This document shows, one piece after another, positions 1 to 7,117 of a stretch of DNA of 7,831 nucleotides. Source of the stretch: Cyanobium sp. (GTDB lineage: Bacteria > Cyanobacteriota > Cyanobacteriia > PCC-6307 > Cyanobiaceae); the NCBI GenBank assembly GCA_014191535.1, contig BJHC01000058.1, positions 1 to 7,831 on the forward strand, in the 5' to 3' direction. The position numbers and the translations under genes are program-made. Position 1 is the first letter of the stretch, and each line of letters opens with the position of its first letter. The notes beneath the pieces are model-generated. The model made no database searches. It was not told where the DNA came from and saw only the letters and a list, made by a program, of their open reading frames with translations.

Positions 1-170
1 CTCTCTCTTTCCTCTTCCCTTTTTTTTCCTTCCACCTCGCTGCCGGCCGGCAGCGGCAAAGGCGGGGGTGGTTGCCCCTCCAGGCGCCCGGCTTGGCTGC
101 AGGCCTGCAGCAGACCAATGCTGCCCAGGGCGAGCATCCATGTCTGCAATGCGGTGCGGCCAGTGCCCAC
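1..170 (-). CDS. Putative lipoprotein, N-terminal part only (runs off the window)
   Basis: Not recognised as a named family. The frame opens after an in-frame TGA and has a GTG at 168-170 preceded by GAGGG; ATG at 135-137 is a later alternative. With the GTG start the protein begins with a short polar stretch containing Arg5, then a hydrophobic segment (about residues 12-21), then LLQAC with Cys24, a reasonable lipobox. After the Cys come a Pro-rich stretch (EGQPPPPLPLP) and a strongly charged stretch of Lys, Arg and Glu at the window edge. This suggests a lipid-anchored envelope protein, but 56 codons show no domain. It lies 46 nt after the stop of the small membrane protein gene on the same strand, so it may belong to the DUF4912 unit. 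A run of 8 A on the coding strand (positions 20-27) could be a frameshift site or a sequencing problem. The 3' end is outside the window. Confidence 0.5.
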   Translation of the reverse strand, partial: MGTGRTALQTWMLALGSIGLLQACSQAGRLEGQPPPPLPLPAGSEVEGKKREEERE

Positions 171-216
171 GGCCCTCGTGAAGGCTTGGACTCAGGGTTC
201 CCCGCACCAGGGGGCT

Positions 217-426
217 TCAGCCGTGTTCGGGCAATTCGGAGGTGCGCAGCATCGCCGCGAACCAGAGGCTGCTGAGCACCACCGCCGCCAGCACCCCGGC
301 ACCGACGCTGACGCGCACCATCAACAGCGGCACCACCACCGGCAACACCAGGGCGCCGGCCAGGGGCGTGAAGGCCACCAGGGTTTTCAAGGTTGGGGAG
401 CCCGCTGGTGCAGCTGCGTTGGGCAT
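217..426 (-). CDS. Small two-helix membrane protein (69 aa), unknown function
   Basis: The ATG at 424-426 lies 7 nt after the stop of the DUF4912 gene. That stop sits in TGAGG, so the ribosome-binding GAGG overlaps it and the two genes look translationally coupled. The protein starts with a polar MPNAAAPAGS segment. It has two hydrophobic stretches, about residues 16-37 and 41-60, separated by a short turn with Arg38, and ends in a short hydrophilic tail (RTSELPEHG). This is the layout of a small inner-membrane or thylakoid hairpin protein. The same frame is open further upstream to 630, but that part lies inside the DUF4912 gene and is not needed. No family is recognised. Start, spacing and clear hydrophobic periodicity make it likely to be real; the function is open. 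Confidence 0.7.
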   Translation of the reverse strand: MPNAAAPAGSPTLKTLVAFTPLAGALVLPVVVPLLMVRVSVGAGVLAAVVLSSLWFAAMLRTSELPEHG

Positions 427-433
427 GGGGGCC

Positions 434-1483
434 TCAGAACCACTCGGCCACAGCTTGGTCGAGGGGATTGCTGTTGTCTTCCGGTGTGGTGCGCTGGAAC
501 TCCAGGCGGATGTTGCGGCGCTGCTCGCCATCGGCGGCCACCGCTTCGATGGCATACACCTGCTGGCCATCGCGGAACGGCACCTGGATGCGGAAGGTGC
601 CATCGCTGGAGAGGGGCACCTCTTCACCACCGATGCTGAGCTTGGCGGAGGGGTCGGTGGCCCCGTAGACGATCAGCTCGGCGTCGGCCACCAGCCAGAA
701 GGCCCGCTGGCGGGGGGACACAACACCTGAGCCGGATTCGCTGCGGCCGCTGGCCCAGAGGCCGGCACCGGAGGCGTTGAGGCCGGCCCCCGAGTCTGAT
801 TCCAGCTCGTGGAAGGCTTCGGAGCCGCGGCCCAGCCGGCGACTGCCAAGCGTGGCGGTTTGGTACAGCCGCTCGTGCAGGCCGTTGTCGCTGCTGGGCA
901 GGGTTTGCGGGTTGATGGCTCCTGGCGGTGTATCCAGCGAGAAGGGCACGAACTGATCCAGGATCTGCTCGCTCGGGTGCAGCGCCGGAACCCGGGCCAC
1001 CGAGGAGAAGGCCAAGGAGATCCAGCCGCCGCCGCTGATGCGATAGCCCAGCTCCACGCGGTAGTCGCGGTCGCTGAGGGGCACCGGCAGATACCACTCG
1101 GTGGCGTGGCTATCCACCGGCACCTCCTGCAGGGTGTGGGGGTGGCTGTCGCCGCTGCTGAGGCCGGTGACATCCGCCACCCGCAGGCACAACTGGCTGG
1201 CGCCGGCCTTGAAGGCCTGTTGGCGATCCGCTTCGCAGATCTCCCAGAACACATAGGCCCACTGGGGGTCGCGGGGCAGAAACACCACCCGGCTGTCCTC
1301 AGGGCTCAGGGCGGAGGGGCGACGCTCGGCATCCACGCTGCCGAGGTCGGCCTGGCGTTTGCCGATGGCACTCAGCAGTTCTTCCTTGGTTTTGCGGCTG
1401 TAGAGGCTGACCCCCAGATCGCTGGCCACCTGGCGCAGTTGGCGCAGGGTCATCCGGGCTAGCGATGACAGGGTCTGACTCAC
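434..1483 (-). CDS. DUF4912 domain protein with N-terminal SAP/Rho-N-like helix motif
   Basis: Protein of 349 aa. Residues about 6-42 (SSLARMTLRQLRQVASDLGV and the following YSRKTKEELLSAI) look like the short helix-extended-helix fold shared by SAP and Rho N-terminal domains, which often bind nucleic acid. Residues about 58-180 match the DUF4912 type, including VVFLPRDPQWAYVFWEI. Residues about 212-255 are a Gly/Ser-rich, probably flexible linker. The C-terminal part (about 261-330) begins with FWLVADAELIVYGATDP and ends with AADGEQRRNIRLEF, a beta-rich module typical of cyanobacterial members; the protein ends in EEWF-like AEWF. Its biochemical role is not established. I chose the GTG at 1481-1483, with GGAGG four bases upstream; an ATG at 1451-1453 is the alternative but would cut into the N-terminal motif. 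An 87-nt leader separates it from the cpcG hairpin terminator. It is the first gene of a likely unit with the small membrane protein and the lipoprotein. Confidence 0.88.
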   Translation of the reverse strand: MSQTLSSLARMTLRQLRQVASDLGVSLYSRKTKEELLSAIGKRQADLGSVDAERRPSALSPEDSRVVFLPRDPQWAYVFWEICEADRQQAFKAGASQLCLRVADVTGLSSGDSHPHTLQEVPVDSHATEWYLPVPLSDRDYRVELGYRISGGGWISLAFSSVARVPALHPSEQILDQFVPFSLDTPPGAINPQTLPSSDNGLHERLYQTATLGSRRLGRGSEAFHELESDSGAGLNASGAGLWASGRSESGSGVVSPRQRAFWLVADAELIVYGATDPSAKLSIGGEEVPLSSDGTFRIQVPFRDGQQVYAIEAVAADGEQRRNIRLEFQRTTPEDNSNPLDQAVAEWF

Positions 1484-1570
1484 AGGGCCTCCGGATTCTG
1501 TTCGGGATCAGTCTGACCAACTTTCCCTTACGCATCCCCACCTGCGCCCGTGTGGTCATGGGATGGGCAC

Positions 1571-1600
1571 AAAAAAACGGCGGGAGTGTGCCCGCCGTTT
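1571..1600 (-). terminator. Rho-independent terminator of cpcG
   Basis: A 10-bp perfect inverted repeat (AAACGGCGGG at 1575-1584 and its complement at 1591-1600) encloses a 6-nt loop. Read on the minus strand, the GC-rich stem is followed directly by seven T (the A run at 1571-1577), a classic intrinsic terminator 22 nt after the cpcG stop codon. On the plus strand the stem is followed by only TTTGGG, so it should work mainly in the cpcG direction. It separates the phycobilisome pair from the DUF4912 unit. Confidence 0.93.
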
Positions 1601-1622
1601 GGGATCTGTTGGTAGCCGGGGC

Positions 1623-2384
1623 TCAGCGGCCGAGGCTGCGGTAGGGCACCTTGGCCAGGTAATCGATGTCGGCGCCGCCAGAGGCACTGTTGCCCCGCAT
1701 GGCTGGCATGGAACGGACCCAATCCATGTAGTCCTGTGGATAGCCGCCACGGCGCTGCTTGGCGCGGGGGGGCAGCTGGCGCGGTGCAGTGCCGCTGTAG
1801 AGGATCTGCGGGAATCCCAGAATTCCGCGGTAGTAGGCGTCGTAGCGCGGGGTTGTGATGTTGAAGGGGGTCTCGCCAAGCTCTCGGCTGCCCACCACGC
1901 GATTGCGTTGGTAGGGCACCGTGTCGAAACCGAAGGCCTCCAGGTACTCCTGGCTCTCAAGAATGGCATCGACCATCCCCTGAACACCGCCAGTCATTAG
2001 AACGGCCGCCCAGGCAATCTCCTCAGATTTGCCGTGGGTTTTGCGGCCTAAAAGCTTCTCGACTAGGTGACGGACAACGCGGTAATTACTATTTAGATTG
2101 TAGAAACTACGGGTGAATGTTTCAGACAGGCAAAGGGCACGAATAAAGTCTCGAACTGTGAGTTGACCGCTGCGCAGCTGGCTCTCCAGGAAAGGATCCC
2201 TGTCGACCTGGAAGGCGTGAAAGAAAATCTGCCTGTAGGCGGATTCAATGATGGTCTTGACATTATCCCGGTCCATGCCAACCACCATTGAGGTGGCTCT
2301 CGGGTCTTCATCCGAACCCACCCTGATGGGATTCACGCGGGCGTTCTGCGTGGTTGGGGCGTAGTTCAGAAGCGGAATGGCCAC
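1623..2384 (-). CDS. cpcG: Phycobilisome rod-core linker polypeptide CpcG
   Basis: CpcG joins phycocyanin rods to the allophycocyanin core of the phycobilisome on the cytoplasmic face of the thylakoid. The protein starts MAIPLLNYAP, the usual CpcG start. The phycobilisome linker domain (Pfam PF00427 type) covers about residues 18-155, with the family motifs AYRQIF (49-54), ESQLRSGQLTVRDFIRAL (67-84), NYRVVRHLVEKLLGR (100-114) and EYLEAFGFDTVPYQR (146-160), then GETPFN (170-175). The C-terminal tail to residue 253 is basic and hydrophilic. It has no membrane helix, so this is the ordinary rod-core type, not the membrane-anchored CpcL type. I chose GTG at 2382-2384 because it gives the canonical N-terminus; GTG at 2388-2390 adds two residues. 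No strong Shine-Dalgarno is seen. It lies 108 nt downstream of the lyase gene on the same strand and is closed by the hairpin at 1571-1600. GC content drops to about 45% over 2041-2160, well below the rest of the window. Confidence 0.95.
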   Translation of the reverse strand: MAIPLLNYAPTTQNARVNPIRVGSDEDPRATSMVVGMDRDNVKTIIESAYRQIFFHAFQVDRDPFLESQLRSGQLTVRDFIRALCLSETFTRSFYNLNSNYRVVRHLVEKLLGRKTHGKSEEIAWAAVLMTGGVQGMVDAILESQEYLEAFGFDTVPYQRNRVVGSRELGETPFNITTPRYDAYYRGILGFPQILYSGTAPRQLPPRAKQRRGGYPQDYMDWVRSMPAMRGNSASGGADIDYLAKVPYRSLGR

Positions 2385-2492
2385 ACGCACAGGAGTTAGC
2401 TGTCATGAGGATCGTAGAAGTGCTCTGGGGGGGGTGGTCGGTCCCGCTCTGGCAGCACTCACAGTCCGTAACGTTCGGCACCGAGCGCCTGA

Positions 2493-3104
2493 TCAACCCA
2501 AGATGGAGACGTCGCCACCGTCGCTTGGCTGCAGACGGGTCGGGATGGTCGTGATCTCGTCACTGCAGCGGGTTTCGATGCAGAAGGAGGCGTTGTTAGA
2601 GAGCCCTTCCACGGTGCTGGAACGAATCCTCAAATTCGGCCCGGCGAAGGCGAAGCGCTCCCACACGTTCATCGTTTCGTAGTCGGTGCTCAGCAGGAGC
2701 CCGTCGCGGTCGTCCATGTGGAAGCGGGAGCTGGCCGGCGCCTTTTCGGCGTAGCCCTGGTCGCGCAACAGCAGGCCCTCGCGCCCCCGTTCGTCGGTGG
2801 GGATCAGTCCGAAAACACTTTCCCCTTGGTGGTCTTCACCGGCCCTGTCCCAGGCCATGGAGGCGCTCCAGCGCACCCAGCAGCCCCCCACCAGGCCGGC
2901 GGGATCCTGGCCGTGCAGTTCGGCGATGGCCTTCAGCCGTGAATCCTGTGGATCCAGCTCCTCCACCACGATCAGCGAACCGCCCGCTTCGGCGCGGCGG
3001 TGCAGCAGGTGGTGCACGCTGCGCTGGGAACGCCAGCGGCCGCAGCTCAGCCGAAAGAAGCTGAGGGCATCGGCGATGGTGAGGCTCCCACTGGCCAGGC
3101 TCAC
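2493..3104 (-). CDS. cpcS: CpcS/CpeS-family phycobiliprotein lyase (CpcS or CpcU type)
   Basis: This family attaches a bilin chromophore to a conserved Cys on phycobiliprotein subunits. The 203-aa product shows the family landmarks in order: FFRLSCGRWRSQRSVHHL (16-33), GGSLIVVEEL (41-50), SMAWDR (82-87), GYAEKAP (117-123), the DYETMNVWERF segment (141-151), LRIRSSTVEGLSN (158-170) and ASFCIETR (172-179). It ends in a 20-residue tail. The RRAEAGG stretch resembles the CpcS and CpcU subunits, which can act as a heterodimer, more than PE-specific CpeS; I cannot separate CpcS from CpcU by eye, so treat the symbol as family-level. The start is set as GTG at 3102-3104: the frame is open much further upstream (to 3845), but that part lies antisense to the transporter gene. 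No clear ribosome site is visible. The next gene downstream is cpcG, so the pair makes a small phycobilisome unit. Confidence 0.87.
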   Translation of the reverse strand: MSLASGSLTIADALSFFRLSCGRWRSQRSVHHLLHRRAEAGGSLIVVEELDPQDSRLKAIAELHGQDPAGLVGGCWVRWSASMAWDRAGEDHQGESVFGLIPTDERGREGLLLRDQGYAEKAPASSRFHMDDRDGLLLSTDYETMNVWERFAFAGPNLRIRSSTVEGLSNNASFCIETRCSDEITTIPTRLQPSDGGDVSILG

Positions 3105-3125
3105 GCGGGTGCAGCGACTGCAGCG

Positions 3126-4007
3126 ATGATCACACCCCAGACCATCGGTGTGTTGGCCGCCCTGGCGGCGGCCCTCTGCTGGACCGTGTCCAGTGCCCTC
3201 TGGCGGCAGCTGCCCACCTCGCTGACGGCGGCCCAGCTCAACCTGCTCAAGAACTGGCTGGCCCTGCTGTTGCTGCTGCCGGCCCTGCTGGCGCGCCCCT
3301 GGTCCCATCAGCCGCAGGCCCTGGTGTTGTTGGGCCTCAGTGGGGTGTTGGGCATCGCCCTGGGGGACAGCCTCTATTTCGCCGCCCTGCGGCGCCTGGG
3401 CACCCGCCGCACCCTCACCCTCGATGCCGGCGGGCCCGCGGTGACGGCGGTGGCCGGCCTGGTGTGGCTGGCGGAGGTGCCCACGCTGCAGCAGTGGCTG
3501 GGGTTGGCCTTGATCACCGCCGCCCTGGTGCTGGTGGCGCTGCAGCAACCTGCGGTGGGCGGAGCTCCGCCGCCGGCGGCCCAGCGGCTGGGGGTGCTGC
3601 TGGCCCTCGGGGCCCTGCTGGCGGGCAGTGGCGGGGCGTTGCTGGCCCGGGCCGCGCTCAGGGATGGGGCGTTGGATCCCCTGCAGGCGACCCTGGTGCG
3701 CTTGCTGGTGGCGGGCCTGGTGTTGCTGCCCCTGGCCCGGGGGCTGCCGGGCTGGCCCCCGAGGCCCCGCCCGGCCCAGCGCCGTTGGCCCCTGTGGTTG
3801 CTCGCCACCCTGCTGGGCACCAGTGCGGGCATCGCCCTGCAGCAAACGGCCCTGCAGCGCTTGCCCGGTGGCATGGCGGTGTCGTTGCTGGCCACAGCCC
3901 CCTTGATGGCCCTACCCCTGGCCAGGCTGGAGGGGGATCGCCCCGGCTGGAGGGGGCTGTTGGCGGCGCTGCTGGCCCTGGGGGGGCTTACGGCTCTGGT
4001 GGCGTGA
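3126..4007 (+). CDS. EamA/DMT-family membrane transporter
   Basis: A 293-aa, very Leu/Ala-rich integral membrane protein. It fits the drug/metabolite transporter superfamily with two EamA repeats of about five helices each (about residues 7-139 and 153-292) joined by a Pro/Ala-rich loop (QQPAVGGAPPPAA). Each repeat has the expected features: CWTVSSALWRQL near the N-terminus, ALGDSLYFAALRRLG at the end of helix 3, and TSAGIALQQTALQRL in the second half, where the family usually has a GT-x-x-Y-x-x-A-L-like region. The substrate cannot be read from sequence; members export amino acids, nucleobases or other metabolites. The ATG at 3126 is the first one clear of the divergent lyase gene; the frame is open back to 3000 but that would overlap the lyase coding region. 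No Shine-Dalgarno is seen. Only 21 nt separate the two start codons, so the promoters must lie inside the neighbouring reading frames. The 3' end overlaps the convergent 118-aa gene by 20 nt. Confidence 0.87.
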   Translation: MITPQTIGVLAALAAALCWTVSSALWRQLPTSLTAAQLNLLKNWLALLLLLPALLARPWSHQPQALVLLGLSGVLGIALGDSLYFAALRRLGTRRTLTLDAGGPAVTAVAGLVWLAEVPTLQQWLGLALITAALVLVALQQPAVGGAPPPAAQRLGVLLALGALLAGSGGALLARAALRDGALDPLQATLVRLLVAGLVLLPLARGLPGWPPRPRPAQRRWPLWLLATLLGTSAGIALQQTALQRLPGGMAVSLLATAPLMALPLARLEGDRPGWRGLLAALLALGGLTALVA

Positions 4008-4344
4008 TCGCCAGCCGCTGATCCGCCTGGCGTTGCCCCCAGCGCACCAGGTCGGCGATCTGCAGCTCCAGGGGGGCGAGCCCCTGCTCCTGGGCGATCT
4101 CCTCCAGCTGCAGCGCCGCCTTGCCCAGCTGCTCCACCAACACGGGAATGAAGGTGGGGTCCACCGCCAGGTTGCTCTGGCGTTGGGCCCAGGCCAGCAG
4201 CCGCTGGGAATCCGGCAGGGGTTCGCCGTCCTCGGCGGCCTGCTGCAGGCAGCGCAGGCTGTGGGCCAACAGCCGCAGGTGATGGCGCTCGAGGGCCGGC
4301 AGCAGCGTGCCCTCGAGTTCGGTGAGGTCGTGCTCGCTCAGCAC
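3988..4344 (-). CDS. Conserved-looking 118-aa protein coupled to sufR, unknown function
   Basis: No family is recognised. The start is GTG at 4342-4344 inside the last codons of sufR (GTGCTGA overlap of 7 nt), which implies translational coupling. The protein appears all-helical and soluble: EHDLTELEGTLLPALERHHL (4-23) and LLAHSLRCLQQAAED form likely amphipathic helices. A middle segment includes RLLAWAQRQ, followed by FIPVLVEQLGKAALQLEEIA and LELQIADLVRWGQRQADQRL. The C-terminus ends ITPPEP. There is one Cys (32), so it is not an obvious cluster-binding protein, and there is no signal peptide or membrane helix. Its end overlaps the end of the EamA gene by 20 nt in antisense. Because it is read from the sufR message, a role near SufR or Fe-S homeostasis is possible, but that is inference from position only. 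Confidence 0.8.
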   Translation of the reverse strand: MLSEHDLTELEGTLLPALERHHLRLLAHSLRCLQQAAEDGEPLPDSQRLLAWAQRQSNLAVDPTFIPVLVEQLGKAALQLEEIAQEQGLAPLELQIADLVRWGQRQADQRLAITPPEP

Positions 4345-4973
4345 GGCTGCAGCCGGAACCCGCAGGCCTGGCCGCCCTCCAGCAGCCAGTGCACGCGCTC
4401 CACCTCGCAGTCGGGGAAGGTGTGCCGGATCAGCTGGAGTTCCTGGTCGCAGACGCAGGGGAACTGCTCGGCGATCTTCATCACGGAGCAGTGGAATTCG
4501 CTCATCACCCAGCCGGGGCCATTGGGGTCGGGGCGCAGCTCGGCCACGTAACCCTCGCTGCGGCGCAGCTCCACCAGCCGCTCCAGGCGCTGCTGCAGCG
4601 TGCCGCTGCCGATCCGGTGGCGGTAGTCGGTGGCCTTGTCCGCCGCCTGGCGTTGCAGCAGTTGATCCACCGTGCCGGTGGGCAGGCTGGCGGCGATGGA
4701 GCTCAGCAGCCCCAGGGCGAACTCATCGCTGCCGTCGGGAAACTGGCCGCGTCCCGCCTGGGTGAGGTGCCAGCGGTTGCTGGGACGTCCGGGGCCTTCG
4801 GTGCAGGGGCTGGCCTCCACCAGACCCTCCTCCTCCAGGGAGCGCAGGTGGCGCCGCATCACCTGCACCGACACCCCGAGGTCCTGGGCCAACTGCGCAG
4901 CCGTCAGCTCCCCCTGACGCAACATCAGGGTCAGGGCGGCTTCGCGGGTGGGGGCCTGGGTGGAGGCGCTCAT
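4338..4973 (-). CDS. sufR: SufR, Fe-S cluster-sensing repressor of the suf operon
   Basis: SufR is a DeoR/ArsR-like winged-helix repressor that binds a 4Fe-4S cluster and turns down the suf genes when clusters are plentiful. The HTH occupies about residues 11-55 (LTAAQLAQDLGVSVQVMRRHLRSLEEEGLVE), followed by the wing PGRPSNRWHLTQAGR. The C-terminal half carries the SufR cysteine spacing exactly: C162-x12-C175-x13-C189-x14-C204, with the VELRRSEGYVAEL block before it. Two further Cys are seen near the set: C173 (giving CVC) and the terminal C211. I chose ATG at 4971-4973, giving 211 aa, the usual family size; an upstream ATG at 4995-4997 would add MVWKSECP with no better ribosome site. The gene is divergent from ftrC-sufB-sufC over a 246-nt region and overlaps the downstream 118-aa gene by 7 nt. 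Autoregulation together with the suf operon is expected from the family. Confidence 0.95.
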   Translation of the reverse strand: MSASTQAPTREAALTLMLRQGELTAAQLAQDLGVSVQVMRRHLRSLEEEGLVEASPCTEGPGRPSNRWHLTQAGRGQFPDGSDEFALGLLSSIAASLPTGTVDQLLQRQAADKATDYRHRIGSGTLQQRLERLVELRRSEGYVAELRPDPNGPGWVMSEFHCSVMKIAEQFPCVCDQELQLIRHTFPDCEVERVHWLLEGGQACGFRLQPC

Positions 4974-5219
4974 GGGGCACTCTGACTTCCACACCATGCC
5001 ACGGGCATTCCGGTGCTGACGAGTGGGGTCCGTTCAGGGCCACAATGGCGCGCAGCCCCGAGCGATCCGCGCTTGCCTTAGGGTCAACTTGCGAAACCCC
5101 CTGGTTTCGTAACTGGTTGGACGCGTCGGCGACCTGCTCGCCCGTCGACCGACACAGTTCTGTTGGACCCCATGGCGGCCGGTTCCGGCCCAGACCCTGA
5201 CCGCCTCTCCCCTGCGCCC
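4974..5219. promoter_or_regulatory. Divergent sufR / ftrC-suf control region
   Basis: This 246-nt region separates the sufR and ftrC starts and must hold both promoters. By eye I find no strong consensus sigma-70 pair. On the plus strand TTGCGA (5089-5094) is followed 15 nt later by TAACTG (5110-5115), a weak pair. On the minus strand TTGACC (complement of 5082-5087) is a good -35 but lacks a clear -10. The SufR operator described from Synechocystis (CAAC-N6-GTTG) is not present verbatim; single half-sites occur as CAAC at 5085-5088 and GTTG at 5116-5119 and 5162-5165. They flank or lie near the inverted repeat at 5092-5109. Confidence 0.6.
5092..5109. promoter_or_regulatory. Inverted repeat, candidate SufR operator
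   Basis: A perfect 7-bp inverted repeat (CGAAACC at 5092-5098 and GGTTTCG at 5103-5109) with a 4-nt centre CCCT. It sits midway between sufR and ftrC, overlapping the only reasonable promoter-like elements on both strands, and is flanked by CAAC (5085-5088) and GTTG (5116-5119), themselves inverted half-sites 27 nt apart. The position fits an operator for both genes. Binding by SufR is inference; the repeat is seen directly. Confidence 0.45.
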
Positions 5220-5600
5220 ATGTCCGCCGATTCCAGCTCTGCCGAATCCAGCCCTGCCACCAGCTCCTCCGGCAGCGAGAGCTTGGAGGTGATTCGCAAG
5301 TTTGCGGAAACCTACGCGCAGCGCACCGGCACCTATTTCTGCAGCGAGCCCAGCGTGACCGCTGTGGTGCTCGAGGGTTTGGCCCGCCACAAGGATGAGC
5401 TGGGCGGTGCCCTGTGCCCCTGCCGCCACTACGAAGACAAGGAAGCGGAGGTGGCCCAGGCCTTCTGGAATTGCCCCTGCGTGCCCATGCGCGAGCGCAA
5501 GGAGTGCCACTGCATGCTCTTCCTCACGGAAGACAACCCGTTCCGCGGCGAGAAGCAGACCATCACGCTCGAGGAAGTGAAGGCCCACACCGCCGGTTGA
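5220..5600 (+). CDS. ftrC: Ferredoxin-thioredoxin reductase, catalytic beta chain
   Basis: FtrC carries the 4Fe-4S cluster and the redox-active disulfide that pass electrons from photosynthetically reduced ferredoxin to thioredoxin. All seven family Cys are present (numbering from ATG 5220): C41 in GTYFC, C66 and C68 in [14 protein letters not shown]85 and C87 in [14 protein letters not shown], and C96 and C98 in CHCMLFL. By comparison with the solved Synechocystis enzyme, C66, C85, C87 and C96 are cluster ligands and C68 with C98 form the active disulfide. The ATG at 5220 gives 126 aa with a Ser/Ala-rich, probably disordered N-terminus (residues 2-20) before [13 protein letters not shown] at 5163 or ATG at 5172 would add 19 or 16 residues without any visible ribosome site. 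It is the first gene of the operon: sufB starts 10 nt after its stop. The partner FtrV (alpha chain) is not in this window. Confidence 0.95.
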   Translation: MSADSSSAESSPATSSSGSESLEVIRKFAETYAQRTGTYFCSEPSVTAVVLEGLARHKDELGGALCPCRHYEDKEAEVAQAFWNCPCVPMRERKECHCMLFLTEDNPFRGEKQTITLEEVKAHTAG

Positions 5601-5604
5601 GGAG
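5600..5604 (+). promoter_or_regulatory. Shine-Dalgarno site of sufB
   Basis: AGGAG begins at the last base of the ftrC stop codon and lies 6 nt before the sufB ATG. It is the clearest ribosome-binding site in the window and supports coupled translation of ftrC and sufB. Confidence 0.75.
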
Positions 5605-5610
5605 AAGGCG

Positions 5611-7053
<1,443 letters not shown>

Positions 7054-7117
7054 TCCGGCCCGATCCCGCCCATCCCTGCGCCTCCCTTCGTTCTCCCGCT
7101 TCCCTGACCGCTCCGCT

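Noticed and set aside
809..1462. Plus-strand open frame of 217 codons opposite the DUF4912 gene
   Set aside because: It is a shadow frame: no start context, no recognisable motif, and the opposite strand has a clear family match.
2391..2492. Promoter or riboswitch between the lyase gene and cpcG
   Set aside because: TACGAT (complement of 2411-2416) resembles a -10 box, but no fitting -35 exists and no stable conserved fold is evident. A G8 run and the short repeat GCTCTGG (2422-2428, 2446-2452) look incidental.
3000..3125. Upstream extension of the EamA frame, start at 3000
   Set aside because: It would overlap the conserved N-terminus of the divergent lyase and adds residues with no transporter character.
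3105..3845. Upstream extension of the lyase frame on the minus strand, to 3845
   Set aside because: It is a Gln/Gly/Arg-rich low-complexity frame opposite the EamA gene. Lyase homology begins only near the GTG at 3104.
4998..5219. Exact SufR operator CAAC-N6-GTTG
   Set aside because: I searched the divergent region by eye and found only isolated CAAC and GTTG half-sites, not with the 6-nt spacing.
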